Assembly (NCBI RefSeq): GCF_027012695.1
Contig: NZ_JALUYR010000082.1
Span: forward strand, 1-57,764
From: Thermococcus sp.
GTDB taxonomy: Archaea; Methanobacteriota_B; Thermococci; Thermococcales; Thermococcaceae
Reading direction: 5' to 3'
DNA: 57,764 nt
A model generated the notes under the pieces. The model saw only the letters and a program-made list of their open reading frames with translations, had not been told where the DNA came from and did no database searches. Positions within the stretch are counted from its first letter, which is position 1. The number at the start of each line of letters is the position of its first letter. The position numbers were made by a program, and so were the translations under genes. This document shows, piece after piece, positions 46,654-56,086 of this stretch.

Positions 46654-47361
46654 ATGAAGGCGGTCTTCTTCGATTTCGTCGGAACGCTGATAACGAAGGA
46701 GGGCGAAAACGAGACGCACATTAACATAGTCCGGGAGGTCCTGAAGAGGGCCGGCAGGGAGGACTTGGACTATCTCAAACTCTGGGAGGAGTACGAGGAG
46801 GAAAGCTCGGCGCTCTTCAATGAGCTGGCCGGAAAACCCTACGTCAAAATCCGCGACGTGGACACGGAGGCGATGAGAAAGGTTGCAGAGAGACACGGCT
46901 TCTCCGTCCCCGAGGACTTCTGGAGGATAAGCCTCGAGATGCACGCACTTCATGGAAGGCTCTTTCCGGATGCCGTCGATACCATAAGGGCACTCAAAGC
47001 CCTCGGTCTTCACGTTGGAATTATAACCGACTCAGACAAAGACTACATCGAGACCCATCTGAGGGCACTGGGAATCTACGACCTCTTCGACAGCATAACA
47101 ACGAGCGAGGAAGCGGGCTACTTCAAACCCCACCCGGGACCGTTCCTCCTGGCACTTGAAAAGGCAGGGGTTAAACCTGAGGAAGCCATCTACGTCGGCG
47201 ACAACCCCGCCAAGGACTGCGTCGGTGCCAGAAACGTCGGCATGCTCAGCGTCCTCCTAGATCCAAAGGGGGAGAAAAGGGAACTGTGGGGCAAGTGTGA
47301 TTTCGTGGTTTCGAAACTGAGCGAGGTCATTGACATCGTGAAAGGGTTAATGGAGAAATGA
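46654..47361 (+). CDS. HAD superfamily hydrolase
   Basis: 235 aa with C1-type helical cap. Motif I is FFDFVGTLI (Asp7), with Val where phosphatases have the second Asp; motif II IITDSDKDYIETHL; motif III Lys in YFKPHPGPF; motif IV YVGDNPAKDCVGARN. The D-x-V variant removes the usual general acid, so it may not be a standard phosphatase. ATG 46654 follows CCCGGTGGTCGG, and a TATA-like TTTTAATCC lies upstream at about 46617-46625. Confidence 0.88.
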   Translation: MKAVFFDFVGTLITKEGENETHINIVREVLKRAGREDLDYLKLWEEYEEESSALFNELAGKPYVKIRDVDTEAMRKVAERHGFSVPEDFWRISLEMHALHGRLFPDAVDTIRALKALGLHVGIITDSDKDYIETHLRALGIYDLFDSITTSEEAGYFKPHPGPFLLALEKAGVKPEEAIYVGDNPAKDCVGARNVGMLSVLLDPKGEKRELWGKCDFVVSKLSEVIDIVKGLMEK

Positions 47362-47432
47362 GGGGTCAGTAACGGCAGGGTTCTTCATGGCCACCTGTGG
47401 TGGCTCGCCTAGCGAAATTCTCGTCATCCCCC
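47362..47432 (-). ncRNA. Candidate C/D box sRNA
   Basis: Minus strand order: 5' stem GGGGG (47428-47432), C box ATGACGA (47421-47427), guide GAATTTCGCTAG, weak D' GCGA (47405-47408), a hairpin GCCACC-ACA-GGTGGC (47390-47404), C' ATGAAGA (47382-47388), guide ACCCTGCCGTTA, D box CTGA (47366-47369) and 3' stem CCCC (47362-47365). The C box, the 5' stem and even the bases between them match the sRNA at 43734-43792. The D' box is poor and the D'-C' spacer is longer than usual, so this is less certain. It starts right after the HAD stop codon, antisense to that transcript's 3' UTR. Confidence 0.58.
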
Positions 47433-47456
47433 TTTTCTCCCTGCGTTAACACTTTC

Positions 47457-48026
47457 TCATTTGAGCCTCTGGTAGGCGACCCACATCCTCTGAAAGGCGG
47501 TTATCCATGCGAGTATTCCAACGAGGTAGACGCCGTATTTAACGTATCCCTCCCCGAACAGGGAAAAAGCAATCAGTATCATCAGCCGCTCGGCCCTCTC
47601 AGCTATTCCGACGGCGAGCTTTCCGGAGCCAGCTAACTCCGCTCTGCAGCGCTCGTAGCTCACCAGGTAGGCACCCATGAAGGTGAGGAACGCTATTCGC
47701 CAGTCAACGAGGTTTCCGGCGGCTATGCCGAAGAGCACCGCGCCGTCGCTTATCCTGTCGAAGGTTGAATCGAGGAAAGCTCCAAAGCGGCTCGTCTTCC
47801 CCGTCATCCTCGCCAGGGTTCCGTCGAGGGCATCAACGAGAGAACCCACCAGGAGGGTCAGAGCGGCCAGTCTCGGTTCGCGAAGGTAGAAGAGGTAGGC
47901 CGCGAGGAGGCTGAGGAGGATACCGATTACAGTAACCGCGTTGGGGGTCAACCCGGCTTTTGCAAGGGGTCTCACGATTGCCTCGAGATAGCCCCTGACG
48001 TTCTCGCGGTAGTTGTTGAGGACCAT
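47457..48026 (-). CDS. CDP-alcohol phosphatidyltransferase (archaetidylinositol phosphate synthase)
   Basis: 189 aa, about six membrane helices. The family motif D-x2-D-G-x2-A-R-x8-G-x3-D-x3-D is complete in VDALDGTLARMTGKTSRFGAFLDSTFDR. In archaea this enzyme joins CDP-archaeol and inositol phosphate to make archaetidylinositol phosphate. ATG 48026 has GGTGA five bases upstream; GTG 48035 is in frame. It is the last gene of an operon with trm56 and the lipoprotein gene. Confidence 0.88.
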   Translation of the reverse strand: MVLNNYRENVRGYLEAIVRPLAKAGLTPNAVTVIGILLSLLAAYLFYLREPRLAALTLLVGSLVDALDGTLARMTGKTSRFGAFLDSTFDRISDGAVLFGIAAGNLVDWRIAFLTFMGAYLVSYERCRAELAGSGKLAVGIAERAERLMILIAFSLFGEGYVKYGVYLVGILAWITAFQRMWVAYQRLK

Positions 48027-48038
48027 CGCTCTCACCGG

Positions 48039-48569
48039 TCAGAGCTCTATTACTTTCTTCCCTCTCTCCTGCGGGATTATCCTGAGACTTGCGTTCTGGA
48101 ACTCCTTTCTCAGGCCTTCCCCGTCGAGGAGCCTGTCGAGGAACACCGCTAACGCAGCAACCTCGCTGTGGGGCTGGTTCCCAACAGCTACGTTGTAGTC
48201 CGCCATCTCATAGACTTCCCTCGGAACCTTCTCGGCCCCGACGACGACCATGATGTCCTTCCCGGCCTTCAGCTTCTCCCTTATCGCCGGGAGGGCGTCG
48301 TCTATGTGAATCCCGTACATCGTCAGGTGAACGATTGTTCCCCTTCCTTTCCACTCGCGCATTATCTTCTTCCAGCTGGGGTTAAACTCTATCTCGAAGG
48401 GCCCTCCCCAGCGTTTCACAACGTCCTCAACGCTCTCCTTAACGTGATCGTCTTCCTCGGCGGCGATTATGATTTTATCTGCCCCGAAGGCCCTTGCCGT
48501 TAAAGCAACGTGCGTTGTTATTCGTTTGTCTCTCTCCGGCCTGTGGCCGAGTCGCAGAACGACTATCAT
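48039..48569 (-). CDS. trm56: tRNA (cytidine-56-2'-O)-methyltransferase
   Basis: 176 aa, archaeal SPOUT methyltransferase aTrm56 modifying C56 in the T-loop. Markers: [45 protein letters not shown], and the SAM-knot segment [44 protein letters not shown] start it at ATG 48569, matching the family N-terminus and following GGGGGAGGTTTG; it overlaps the upstream stop by one base. Confidence 0.95.
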   Translation of the reverse strand: MIVVLRLGHRPERDKRITTHVALTARAFGADKIIIAAEEDDHVKESVEDVVKRWGGPFEIEFNPSWKKIMREWKGRGTIVHLTMYGIHIDDALPAIREKLKAGKDIMVVVGAEKVPREVYEMADYNVAVGNQPHSEVAALAVFLDRLLDGEGLRKEFQNASLRIIPQERGKKVIEL

Positions 48570-50173
48570 CAAACCTCCCCCGCAAAGATCCTCCAGTAGC
48601 GCGTGAAGTCGTCGCTCCACTCCATTCCCCTGTAGAACTCGTACATGGTTTTTACGTTTTTCTCTATCCTCTTGGCACTGTACTCTTCGAAAACTCTGTT
48701 GAGTTCCTCCTCGCTCGGGGCCGAACTGAAGAGGAACAGCGCGTAGAGGCGTTCGTTCTCGTCGAGGTCGTTCATAACAACCATGAGCTTCGACCTTAGC
48801 TCGGGCCTGAGTCTGCTTTTGACGACCGCCAGGAGCCGGTCCTCAAGGTTTGCCATGAAGTCTCCGGTCACATCAACGTGCTCGTGTCCCTCCAGCCTGA
48901 CCGGGTTCTGGGCAACGATATGGTAACCGTCCTCGGTGATCAGCTGGTAAAGTCTGGGGAAGTAAGGACTAGCCAGGTACTCGTCGAGTGAACCCACGAA
49001 GTCGTGTTTTATATCTACAACGTGCCATCCGTCGGCCGTGTAAAACTCCGTTATCGGCCTCTTCGTGCAGTCCAACCCCCGGTAGAGCGTTACAATCCTT
49101 GCGGGGATGTTTATTGACCGGAGCATGGCCGTCAGAAGTATCTGACCCTCGGCATAGCTTATTCTGTCCTGGGGGAGGATCTTGGCGGGTTCGAGGGTCG
49201 ATGTGGTGTCCCCGAGGGAGTACCTACCAGTCATCCACCTGAGTATTGACTCCGCGGCCTGCCTCTCGGACTTCGAACCCGCGACGATTCCCATCGTCAG
49301 GTTTCGCAGTTCGCCCCCCTCAAACACCGGCGTTGAGTTGTACTTCTCTGCCCAGTAGCCGTCGACCAGGTACCTGTCCACTATCCAGTGGTACTTTAGA
49401 CCGTAGGCCTCCCTCAGGACATCCTCGTCCTCGTTCCACGGTGTCCACACCACCTCCACCGGCAGGCTCCCGACGATACTCCTTTCGGTGTTCTCCACCC
49501 TGTACCTGAGTATTGCCGATATATAGCCCTCCCTGTGGGCGTAGGGGGCCTTTACTGTGTACTTCAGCGCCACCTTCCCGCCCCCCGGGATTTTCTCGGG
49601 CAGTGTATCGGCCCCCACCACGACCATTCCCTTCAGGAGATCCAGCCTGAGGTCAACGGGAGTCACGGGAATCTCCAGGGTGTTCCTCATCGTGACTGTT
49701 ATAACAGCCGTTTTACCGGCCTGGATCTCCCCCGGCCCGGTGATGTTGAGCTCCACCTCCCCCGGCAGCGGAGCCTCCTCGGAGACCAGCACCCTGAACT
49801 GTCCATAAAACCCGGTCCATGTTCTCTTGAGCTCATCGGTCAGTTCCAGGGAGACCTTCAGGTTGTAATATCCCGGTCTGAACGGAGCCCTGAGGATCCA
49901 CACGAGCTGTATGGCCTTACCGACGGGAAGAACGTCCGGGAACCTCGGTTCCTGGAGTATCTGGAAGTTGTCGTCCCCGAGAACGAGCGTCGCCCCCGTC
50001 AGACCGACCTTTCCCGTGTTGTTGACCAGGACCATTAGGTGCAATGTTCCCCCCGGGGGCACGGTGGTTCGGTCAATGGAGAACCTTACCTCCGCAGGAG
50101 GTTTGAAGAGGCAGCCCGAGGTAACGACCAGCAGCACGATCGCGAGGGTGAGGAGCTTCTTTTCCATTCCCAT
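48569..50173 (-). CDS. Lipoprotein with CARDB-like and transglutaminase-like domains
   Basis: 534 aa. The lipobox VTSGC puts the anchored Cys at 21. Residues about 28-130 and 140-240 are two beta-sandwich (CARDB-like) domains with N-x-T sites. Residues about 300-400 follow the transglutaminase core pattern: [28 protein letters not shown], then the His block [13 protein letters not shown]. Where active enzymes have the nucleophilic Cys, 16 residues before IPAR, I read Tyr, so it is probably not an active protease or transglutaminase. First gene before trm56, which it overlaps by one base. Confidence 0.8.
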   Translation of the reverse strand: MGMEKKLLTLAIVLLVVTSGCLFKPPAEVRFSIDRTTVPPGGTLHLMVLVNNTGKVGLTGATLVLGDDNFQILQEPRFPDVLPVGKAIQLVWILRAPFRPGYYNLKVSLELTDELKRTWTGFYGQFRVLVSEEAPLPGEVELNITGPGEIQAGKTAVITVTMRNTLEIPVTPVDLRLDLLKGMVVVGADTLPEKIPGGGKVALKYTVKAPYAHREGYISAILRYRVENTERSIVGSLPVEVVWTPWNEDEDVLREAYGLKYHWIVDRYLVDGYWAEKYNSTPVFEGGELRNLTMGIVAGSKSERQAAESILRWMTGRYSLGDTTSTLEPAKILPQDRISYAEGQILLTAMLRSINIPARIVTLYRGLDCTKRPITEFYTADGWHVVDIKHDFVGSLDEYLASPYFPRLYQLITEDGYHIVAQNPVRLEGHEHVDVTGDFMANLEDRLLAVVKSRLRPELRSKLMVVMNDLDENERLYALFLFSSAPSEEELNRVFEEYSAKRIEKNVKTMYEFYRGMEWSDDFTRYWRIFAGEV

Positions 50174-50206
50174 CTTCCAAACCCTTTAAAGTCCAACAGT
50201 TAATAA

Positions 50207-51001
<795 letters not shown>

Positions 51002-51038
51002 ACGAAAGGTTCAAAAATTTTGAACGAGAGGATAACTC

Positions 51039-51578
51039 ATGATCCATAGACTTGCATCAACCGAAAACCGTGAGAGAATCCTAGAGTATATACTCGAGAT
51101 GGAAGAGTTTGGGCCGGAGGAGGTTGCCTCAGCTCTAAACCTCAGCAAGGGATTGGTCTCCACATACTTTCGAGAGCTGGTGAAACTGGGTATAATCCAC
51201 AAACGGGGGCGGAGGTTCTACCCATCTAGGGGTCCCGAGCTGAGAGAACTTAAGAGGTTCCTTAACTTCTGGACTCTGAGGGAGGCTCTGCTACCGCTTA
51301 GGGAGGACTGGATACTTGCTTTGGGGGTTTATGGAAGCTTTGCAGGGGGCGAGAACGGGAAGGACAGTGACGTTGACGTTTGGATTCTCATTGAGGATAC
51401 TGGCCCCCTCAAAATCATGGAGTTTCAGGAAAAACTTGAAAAGGTCCTTGGGAGGGAAGTCGATCTTCTTGTCCTTACAGGGGATAAACTGGCACGGCTC
51501 AAAAAGGAGAATCCCTATCTTTACTGGAACATCAAACTTTCATCACTGGTGTTATGGGGTGACGTTGATGGACTTTAA
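51039..51578 (+). CDS. Winged-helix plus MNT nucleotidyltransferase (HEPN-MNT module)
   Basis: 179 aa. Residues about 5-65 are a winged HTH (FGPEEVASALNLSKGLVSTYFRELVKLGIIHKRGRRFY), and 75-179 a minimal nucleotidyltransferase with Gly99-Ser100 and Asp111/Asp113 (VYGSFAGGENGKDSDVDVWIL) and a later VDLLVL. In HEPN-MNT toxin-antitoxin pairs the MNT protein is the antitoxin and modifies or binds HEPN; the extra HTH suggests autorepression. ATG 51039. It overlaps the HEPN gene by 11 nt. Confidence 0.88.
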   Translation: MIHRLASTENRERILEYILEMEEFGPEEVASALNLSKGLVSTYFRELVKLGIIHKRGRRFYPSRGPELRELKRFLNFWTLREALLPLREDWILALGVYGSFAGGENGKDSDVDVWILIEDTGPLKIMEFQEKLEKVLGREVDLLVLTGDKLARLKKENPYLYWNIKLSSLVLWGDVDGL

Positions 51579-52008
51579 AGAGTGCGTTAGAAGGAGCTAT
51601 CTCAGAAGAATTGAACCACAACCTGAACTTGGAAGGCTCAACCTTGCCAAGGCTCGTTCCTTCCTGGAACCCGCAAGAAAGAACCTGAACATGGGCATTC
51701 ACGACGGTGCCCCTGTAATGGCTTACCTTGCCTTCTTCCACGCTGCGAGGGCACTTCTATTCAGAGATGGGTGGAGGGAGAAAACTCACGCCTGCATCTC
51801 AGCATATCTGAGGGAGTTCTACGTAAAGCCCGGGATCCTGGAGGTCAAATGGGTGAGATACCTCGATTACGTAAGGAACCTGAGGCATCAGGCCCAGTAC
51901 GACGTTGGCTTCTCCCCAGAGCCAGAGGAGGTTGAGGCCATTATCCCGAAGGCGGAGGCGTTTATCGAGGTTGTTGAAAACATCCTTGGAGGTGAAACCG
52001 ATGGCTAA
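51568..52008 (+). CDS. HEPN domain protein (UPF0332-like)
   Basis: 146 aa, helical: KECVRRSYLRRIEPQPE, APVMAYLAFFHAARALLFRDGWREKTHACISAYL, and the last helices with YVRNLRHQAQYDVGF. This R-x-x-R-H-x-A-x-Y block is the UPF0332-type HEPN pattern and not the R-x4-H RNase motif, so RNase activity is doubtful. ATG 51568 lies within the MNT end, and the stop region overlaps the nadM start by 8 nt, giving three coupled genes. Confidence 0.85.
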   Translation: MDFKECVRRSYLRRIEPQPELGRLNLAKARSFLEPARKNLNMGIHDGAPVMAYLAFFHAARALLFRDGWREKTHACISAYLREFYVKPGILEVKWVRYLDYVRNLRHQAQYDVGFSPEPEEVEAIIPKAEAFIEVVENILGGETDG

Positions 52009-52564
52009 ACGCGGTCTCTTCGTCGGCCGTTTCCAGCCGGTTCACAACGGCCACATCAAGGCCCTCGAATTCGTCTTTTCCCAGGTGGATGAGGTTATCA
52101 TCGGCATCGGAAGCGCCCAGGCCAGTCACACGCTGAAAAATCCATTCACGACGAGCGAGAGAATGGAGATGCTCATAAGGGCTTTGAACGAAGCAGGTGT
52201 GGAGAGGCGCTACTACCTCATCCCGCTCCCGGACATCAACTTCAACGCCATCTGGGCGACCTACGTTGTCAGCATGGTTCCCAGGTTTGATGTGGTCTTC
52301 ACAGGAAACTCGCTCGTTGCCCAGCTCTTCCGCGAGAAGGGTTACGAGGTGATAGTCCAGCCCATGTTTCGAAAGGACATCCTTTCGGCGACGGAAATAA
52401 GGCGTCGCATGATCGAAGGTGAACCATGGGAGGAGCTGGTTCCTAAAAGCGTCGCCGAGTTCATAAAGGAAATCCACGGCGTGGAAAGGATCAAAATGCT
52501 CGCGACGAACCTCGAGAAGAACGAGAAGGAGTTGCAAGCGCCGATAAGGATCCCTGAGTTCTGA
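52001..52564 (+). CDS. nadM: Nicotinamide-nucleotide adenylyltransferase
   Basis: 187 aa, archaeal NMNAT that joins NMN and ATP to make NAD+. Motif I is GRFQPVHNGH at about 8-17, the second signature is FRKDILSATEIRRRM (ISTTKIR type), and EVIIGIGSAQASHTLKNPFTTSER is typical. ATG 52001 follows GGAGGTGAAACC and lies in the end of the HEPN gene. So an essential NAD gene is the third member of a HEPN-MNT operon here. Confidence 0.95.
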   Translation: MAKRGLFVGRFQPVHNGHIKALEFVFSQVDEVIIGIGSAQASHTLKNPFTTSERMEMLIRALNEAGVERRYYLIPLPDINFNAIWATYVVSMVPRFDVVFTGNSLVAQLFREKGYEVIVQPMFRKDILSATEIRRRMIEGEPWEELVPKSVAEFIKEIHGVERIKMLATNLEKNEKELQAPIRIPEF

Positions 52565-52590
52565 TCTTTTCCCTCTCATCTGCTCATCCC

Positions 52591-53796
52591 TCAGCTCCGG
52601 GATCTACGTGGGAGGAGTCTTCTCGGAGTGGCGGCAAGGAGGAGGCCCGCCGAGAGGAAGAATGCCAAACTAAAAGCATAAGGTAGGGTTGCATGGACGC
52701 TCGCCAGAGCGCCGGCTATGAAAGGTGTGAAAAGCCCTATCACCTTTCTGTAGCTCGATATCGCCGCGTGGAACTCGCTCGCCCTCTCCTTTGGTATGAG
52801 CTTGAACATCCATGAGCGGTAGAATGGGAACCAGAAGGTGCCGCCAAACGCATCTAAGCTGTAAGCTATGATCACCAGCCAGAACGGAGGCGAGACCATC
52901 ATCAACACAGAGTAGAGGGCATTGATGAGCATCCCCAAGCTCATCCCCTGGAATCCCTTTCCCTTTGGAAAGCGCTCGCTGGCGTAGGTTCCCAAAATCG
53001 AGGCGAGGCTGCTCGCTACCGCCACCAGAGTCACCTCGAAGACGGTCTTATGCAGAACAGAGACGATATAGTTAATCAGCACAATCTCCGGAGCGAGCAT
53101 CCAGGCGAGCGTGAAGAGGGTTTCAAAGGCTATAAGAATCTTAAACTCACCGGCCCTGAAAGTGAAGCCCTCGGGCGTTAGCCTCTCCTCCCTGCCCACC
53201 GATGGGAGGAAAAGCCGGATGTAGGCGACGGTAAAAGCGGAGAAGAGGCCGAAGAGTATGAAGGCCCATCTGTAGCTCTCGGGGCCGGGGTAAAGATAGC
53301 CGAGGACGTAGCCCATCAATGGAAACGTGAGAACCCTTGAGACTTCCGGCAGGCGGAGATGCCAGGCGAATATCTCCTCATATTTGTCCTCGGGGTAGAT
53401 TATCTGCTCGTAGGCGCGGTAGAGTGGGTAGAGTATTTCAGAGAGCTTCTCTATCGTCCTTCCCGCGAAGAGCATAAGCGGAGCCATGGTTCCCTTCGCG
53501 AGGCCATACAAAACGTAGGCGATGCCGTCTAAAACGTCGGTCGCGATGAGACCCTTTTTGATATCCCAGCGGTTGAAGGCCCGCCCGAAGATATACGTCA
53601 GAGGAATCGAGACGAGGTTGACCGCTGTAAAGAACGCCCCCACCTCGAGGATGGAGTAGCCTGTCTCCATCAGGTAGAGCGGGAAGAGTATCCAGACTAT
53701 CAAGCCCGGAGAAATGAGCGTGTGGTAGAGCATGTAGGCCTTTGCCTCGCTGGGAATTTCACTCCAGCGCATGGGAAGGGATGAAAACATATGCAT
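52591..53796 (-). CDS. Major facilitator superfamily transporter
   Basis: 401 aa with about 11-12 membrane helices, of MFS type. Segments such as LMETGYSILEVGAFFTAVNLVSIPLTYIFGRAFNRWD between helices 2 and 3 and the basic tail RRLLPRRSRS fit. The substrate is not apparent. ATG 53796 follows directly after the stop of the acetyltransferase gene with no spacer; ATG 53772 is another option. Probably co-transcribed with that gene. Confidence 0.85.
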   Translation of the reverse strand: MHMFSSLPMRWSEIPSEAKAYMLYHTLISPGLIVWILFPLYLMETGYSILEVGAFFTAVNLVSIPLTYIFGRAFNRWDIKKGLIATDVLDGIAYVLYGLAKGTMAPLMLFAGRTIEKLSEILYPLYRAYEQIIYPEDKYEEIFAWHLRLPEVSRVLTFPLMGYVLGYLYPGPESYRWAFILFGLFSAFTVAYIRLFLPSVGREERLTPEGFTFRAGEFKILIAFETLFTLAWMLAPEIVLINYIVSVLHKTVFEVTLVAVASSLASILGTYASERFPKGKGFQGMSLGMLINALYSVLMMVSPPFWLVIIAYSLDAFGGTFWFPFYRSWMFKLIPKERASEFHAAISSYRKVIGLFTPFIAGALASVHATLPYAFSLAFFLSAGLLLAATPRRLLPRRSRS

Positions 53797-54261
53797 TTAA
53801 CATTTGCGGAGACACTTCACATAAATCAGCGCCTCCTCGCCCCACTCCGGATAGGGGTCAATCAAAGCCACCCCAACAAAGCCCCTCCGCTCGTAGAACT
53901 TTCTCGTCTCGTCGTAGGGTTTATAATTTAGATCGCCCGAGGTCTTGACGACCAGGACTTCAAAGTTGGCTTTGGCCCACATCTCGACGAAGCGCAGCAT
54001 CTCAGTTCCGATACCTCTTCCTCTAAACTCCCTCCTAACGGCCATCCAGAGGATTTCGAGGGCCTTATCGTTTAGGGGCTTGACCGTTATGAAGCCGAGA
54101 ACTTGGTCTTTCTCAACGGCTATAAACGTCGTCTCGCTTTTAAGGTCGCGTTCCATAACTTTAAGCCCTGCTTCGTTGAACCACTCTGGCAAGGCTTTCG
54201 CTATCTCGAGGCAGGCGCGCCTTTCTGCTTCGGCCTCAAGTGGCTTGACCTCCACATTCAT
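53797..54261 (-). CDS. GNAT family N-acetyltransferase
   Basis: About 154 aa. The acetyl-CoA loop is MAVRREFRGRGIGTEMLRFVE, preceded by VLGFITVKPLND and followed by YERRGFVGVALIDPYPEW. The substrate may be a small molecule or protein N-terminus. The open frame extends to TTG 54342, but a TATA-like CGCTTAAAT at about 54357-54365 would place the transcript start below that codon, so I chose ATG 54261 after GGGGG; GTG 54255 and ATG 54306 are alternatives. Confidence 0.82.
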   Translation of the reverse strand: MNVEVKPLEAEAERRACLEIAKALPEWFNEAGLKVMERDLKSETTFIAVEKDQVLGFITVKPLNDKALEILWMAVRREFRGRGIGTEMLRFVEMWAKANFEVLVVKTSGDLNYKPYDETRKFYERRGFVGVALIDPYPEWGEEALIYVKCLRKC

Positions 54262-54392
54262 CCCCCGGATAGAGCTTTCCGAGAAACTCCCGTTCGAAGC
54301 TCTCATCTCGAGACGCTGAACTTCCTCCAACTGATATCTCAAGTTTCCACCCGCCGGAATTTAAGCGTTTGCCGTTTCTTTGTGGTCTTATT

Positions 54393-54422
54393 CTGAAACT
54401 GCCTTTATAAACAGTGCTTCAG
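54393..54422. promoter_or_regulatory. TATA box inside an inverted repeat
   Basis: CTGAA-ACTG (54393-54401) pairs with CAGT-GC-TTCAG (54412-54422), nine pairs with a two-base bulge, leaving CCTTTATAAA as the centre. The symmetric TATA box could fire toward either the acetyltransferase gene or the CGP-CTERM gene. A second TATA-like GCTATTTAAGA at about 54483-54493 is nearer the latter. An operator for a dimeric regulator is the likely meaning. Confidence 0.45.
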
Positions 54423-54525
54423 GCTTAAAACTCTTCTACCTGCCCCGACATGACTTTAACCGCTAAAATCTACCTCTAAATCAGCTATTTAAGACCAAGA
54501 GCATAAGATTAAACGGGTGGTCGGC

Positions 54526-56085
54526 ATGAGGAAGCTTGTGGTGCTCCTTACGGCCATCCTCCTGATGGTTCCTACCGTGAGCGCCAAGGGATGGGCGGTT
54601 AAATACGCAATAAAGGACGCGACATTCATCTATCCTGCCCAGCCCCTTCTAAGCGATGGAACCCTCTACCTGGCGAGCGTTTACGAGGTCAACTACACAA
54701 AGGGAAGGTTCTACCTCCTCGCTTTAGACACCAGAAGCGGTGAGCTGAAGCTCGCCGAGAGGCTGATCTTTAAGGTCAACGGGACAGAGGTTGCTGCGAG
54801 GGAACTTACTGAGGGAAAGCGTGGAATACTTAGGCCACTCCCCAACGGCAACCTTCTCGCGGTGTTTCCCGCGAAGAGGCTCCGCTCTTCCTTCTCGGCC
54901 ATGATAATCGCGGAGCTTAAAAAGGACGGCAGCGTGGTTTGGGCCAAATACTACCAGCTCTCCGTTTCCTCGGGCGGGAAAACAAGGCCCAGGGAGCTTA
55001 TGCCCGTTGATGCCCTCGTGACGAATAGTGCCATCTACATTCTCGCCCAGAGCATAAGCTGGCAGAGGCCTGTAACGGTTCTCATAAGGCTGGCCAGCGA
55101 TGGAACGCTCCTCTGGGCGAGGAGCTTCACAACGGCCGACATCGGAGCCAAGCCGATTGGCATCGAGCTTTCTCCCGATGGAAGGGTCCTTATGCTCGTC
55201 AGCGTCTTAAGACCACTCCTCTTCTGGATTGACGAAAACGGCAACATAACGAAGGGAATCGCCGTAAACCTTCCCCATGGATACATACTCACCGGACTAC
55301 TGGTAAAGGACGGGAAGATTTACATCGCGGGTTCCCTAAAACCCGAGCTTTACGAACCCTTCCTTCTGGCCTTGGACGGCAATGGAAACCCCCTGTGGGC
55401 GGAGAAGTTTCCAAAATCTGGCTACACCTTCGTTTCCTTCATCCTGAAGGAGGACTTCTACATCCTTGGGAGCGCTGGCTCAACCCTTCAGGAGGGTGGA
55501 AGCGACTACCGCAGGCGCGTCTGGGTTCTCAGCCTCGACGGGAGCGGAAAGCCGAGGTGGAACCTCGTAACCGGCGATTCAATGATAGACGACAGGCTCG
55601 GAGGCATTGCGGTTGGTGATAACGTTTACGTCACCTACTACAAGAACTTCCTGATGGATCCGGGCTTGGTATTCCTCGCCATCGGAAAAGATGGCTCACT
55701 GGTGTGCCAGGCAAACAATCCCGAGCTGAGGGTTCAGCAGTTCAGCGTGAGCACCGAAAGCATAGGCCCGATAAAGAGCGAAAACGCCATTGTAAGTGCA
55801 TCAACGCTCAACGCAGAAACCAAAAAGCTGAACCTCTCAAAGAAGGGTCTCTGCTCCGAGGTTAAACCAACTTCCACGTCGAAACCGAAGAGTACGACTT
55901 CAACGGTACACAGGCAGACGGGAACTTCGACCTCACCGAAAATCAAGGTTACCACGAGCTCCCCATCAAGGTCTTCAACCACGGGCACACCGGGACCATC
56001 AACTTCAGAGGAGAAGGGTAAAACCTGCGGACCGGCATTCTTTGCCGTGCTCTCCCTGCTCCCGCTCCTCCGCAGGAGGTTTTAG
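54526..56085 (+). CDS. CGP-CTERM surface protein with beta-propeller-like domain
   Basis: 519 aa. A signal peptide (about 1-21, ending TVSA) precedes a 400-residue domain with repeated units of propeller type: YLLALDTRSGELKLAERL, GSVVWAKYYQLSVS, GTLLWARSFTTADIG, GNPLWAEKFPKSG and GKPRWNLVTGDS. A Ser/Thr-rich linker with many TS and ST pairs follows, then the Thermococcales sorting signal TCGPAFFAVLSLLPLLRRRF, where the Cys is expected to be lipid-modified after cleavage. ATG 54526 follows GGGTGG. Located outside the cell on the membrane. Confidence 0.88.
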   Translation: MRKLVVLLTAILLMVPTVSAKGWAVKYAIKDATFIYPAQPLLSDGTLYLASVYEVNYTKGRFYLLALDTRSGELKLAERLIFKVNGTEVAARELTEGKRGILRPLPNGNLLAVFPAKRLRSSFSAMIIAELKKDGSVVWAKYYQLSVSSGGKTRPRELMPVDALVTNSAIYILAQSISWQRPVTVLIRLASDGTLLWARSFTTADIGAKPIGIELSPDGRVLMLVSVLRPLLFWIDENGNITKGIAVNLPHGYILTGLLVKDGKIYIAGSLKPELYEPFLLALDGNGNPLWAEKFPKSGYTFVSFILKEDFYILGSAGSTLQEGGSDYRRRVWVLSLDGSGKPRWNLVTGDSMIDDRLGGIAVGDNVYVTYYKNFLMDPGLVFLAIGKDGSLVCQANNPELRVQQFSVSTESIGPIKSENAIVSASTLNAETKKLNLSKKGLCSEVKPTSTSKPKSTTSTVHRQTGTSTSPKIKVTTSSPSRSSTTGTPGPSTSEEKGKTCGPAFFAVLSLLPLLRRRF

Positions 56086-56086
56086 C

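Noticed and set aside
52565..52600. Possible D'/C' boxes on the minus strand after nadM
   Set aside because: No C box or closing stem; the pattern is incomplete.
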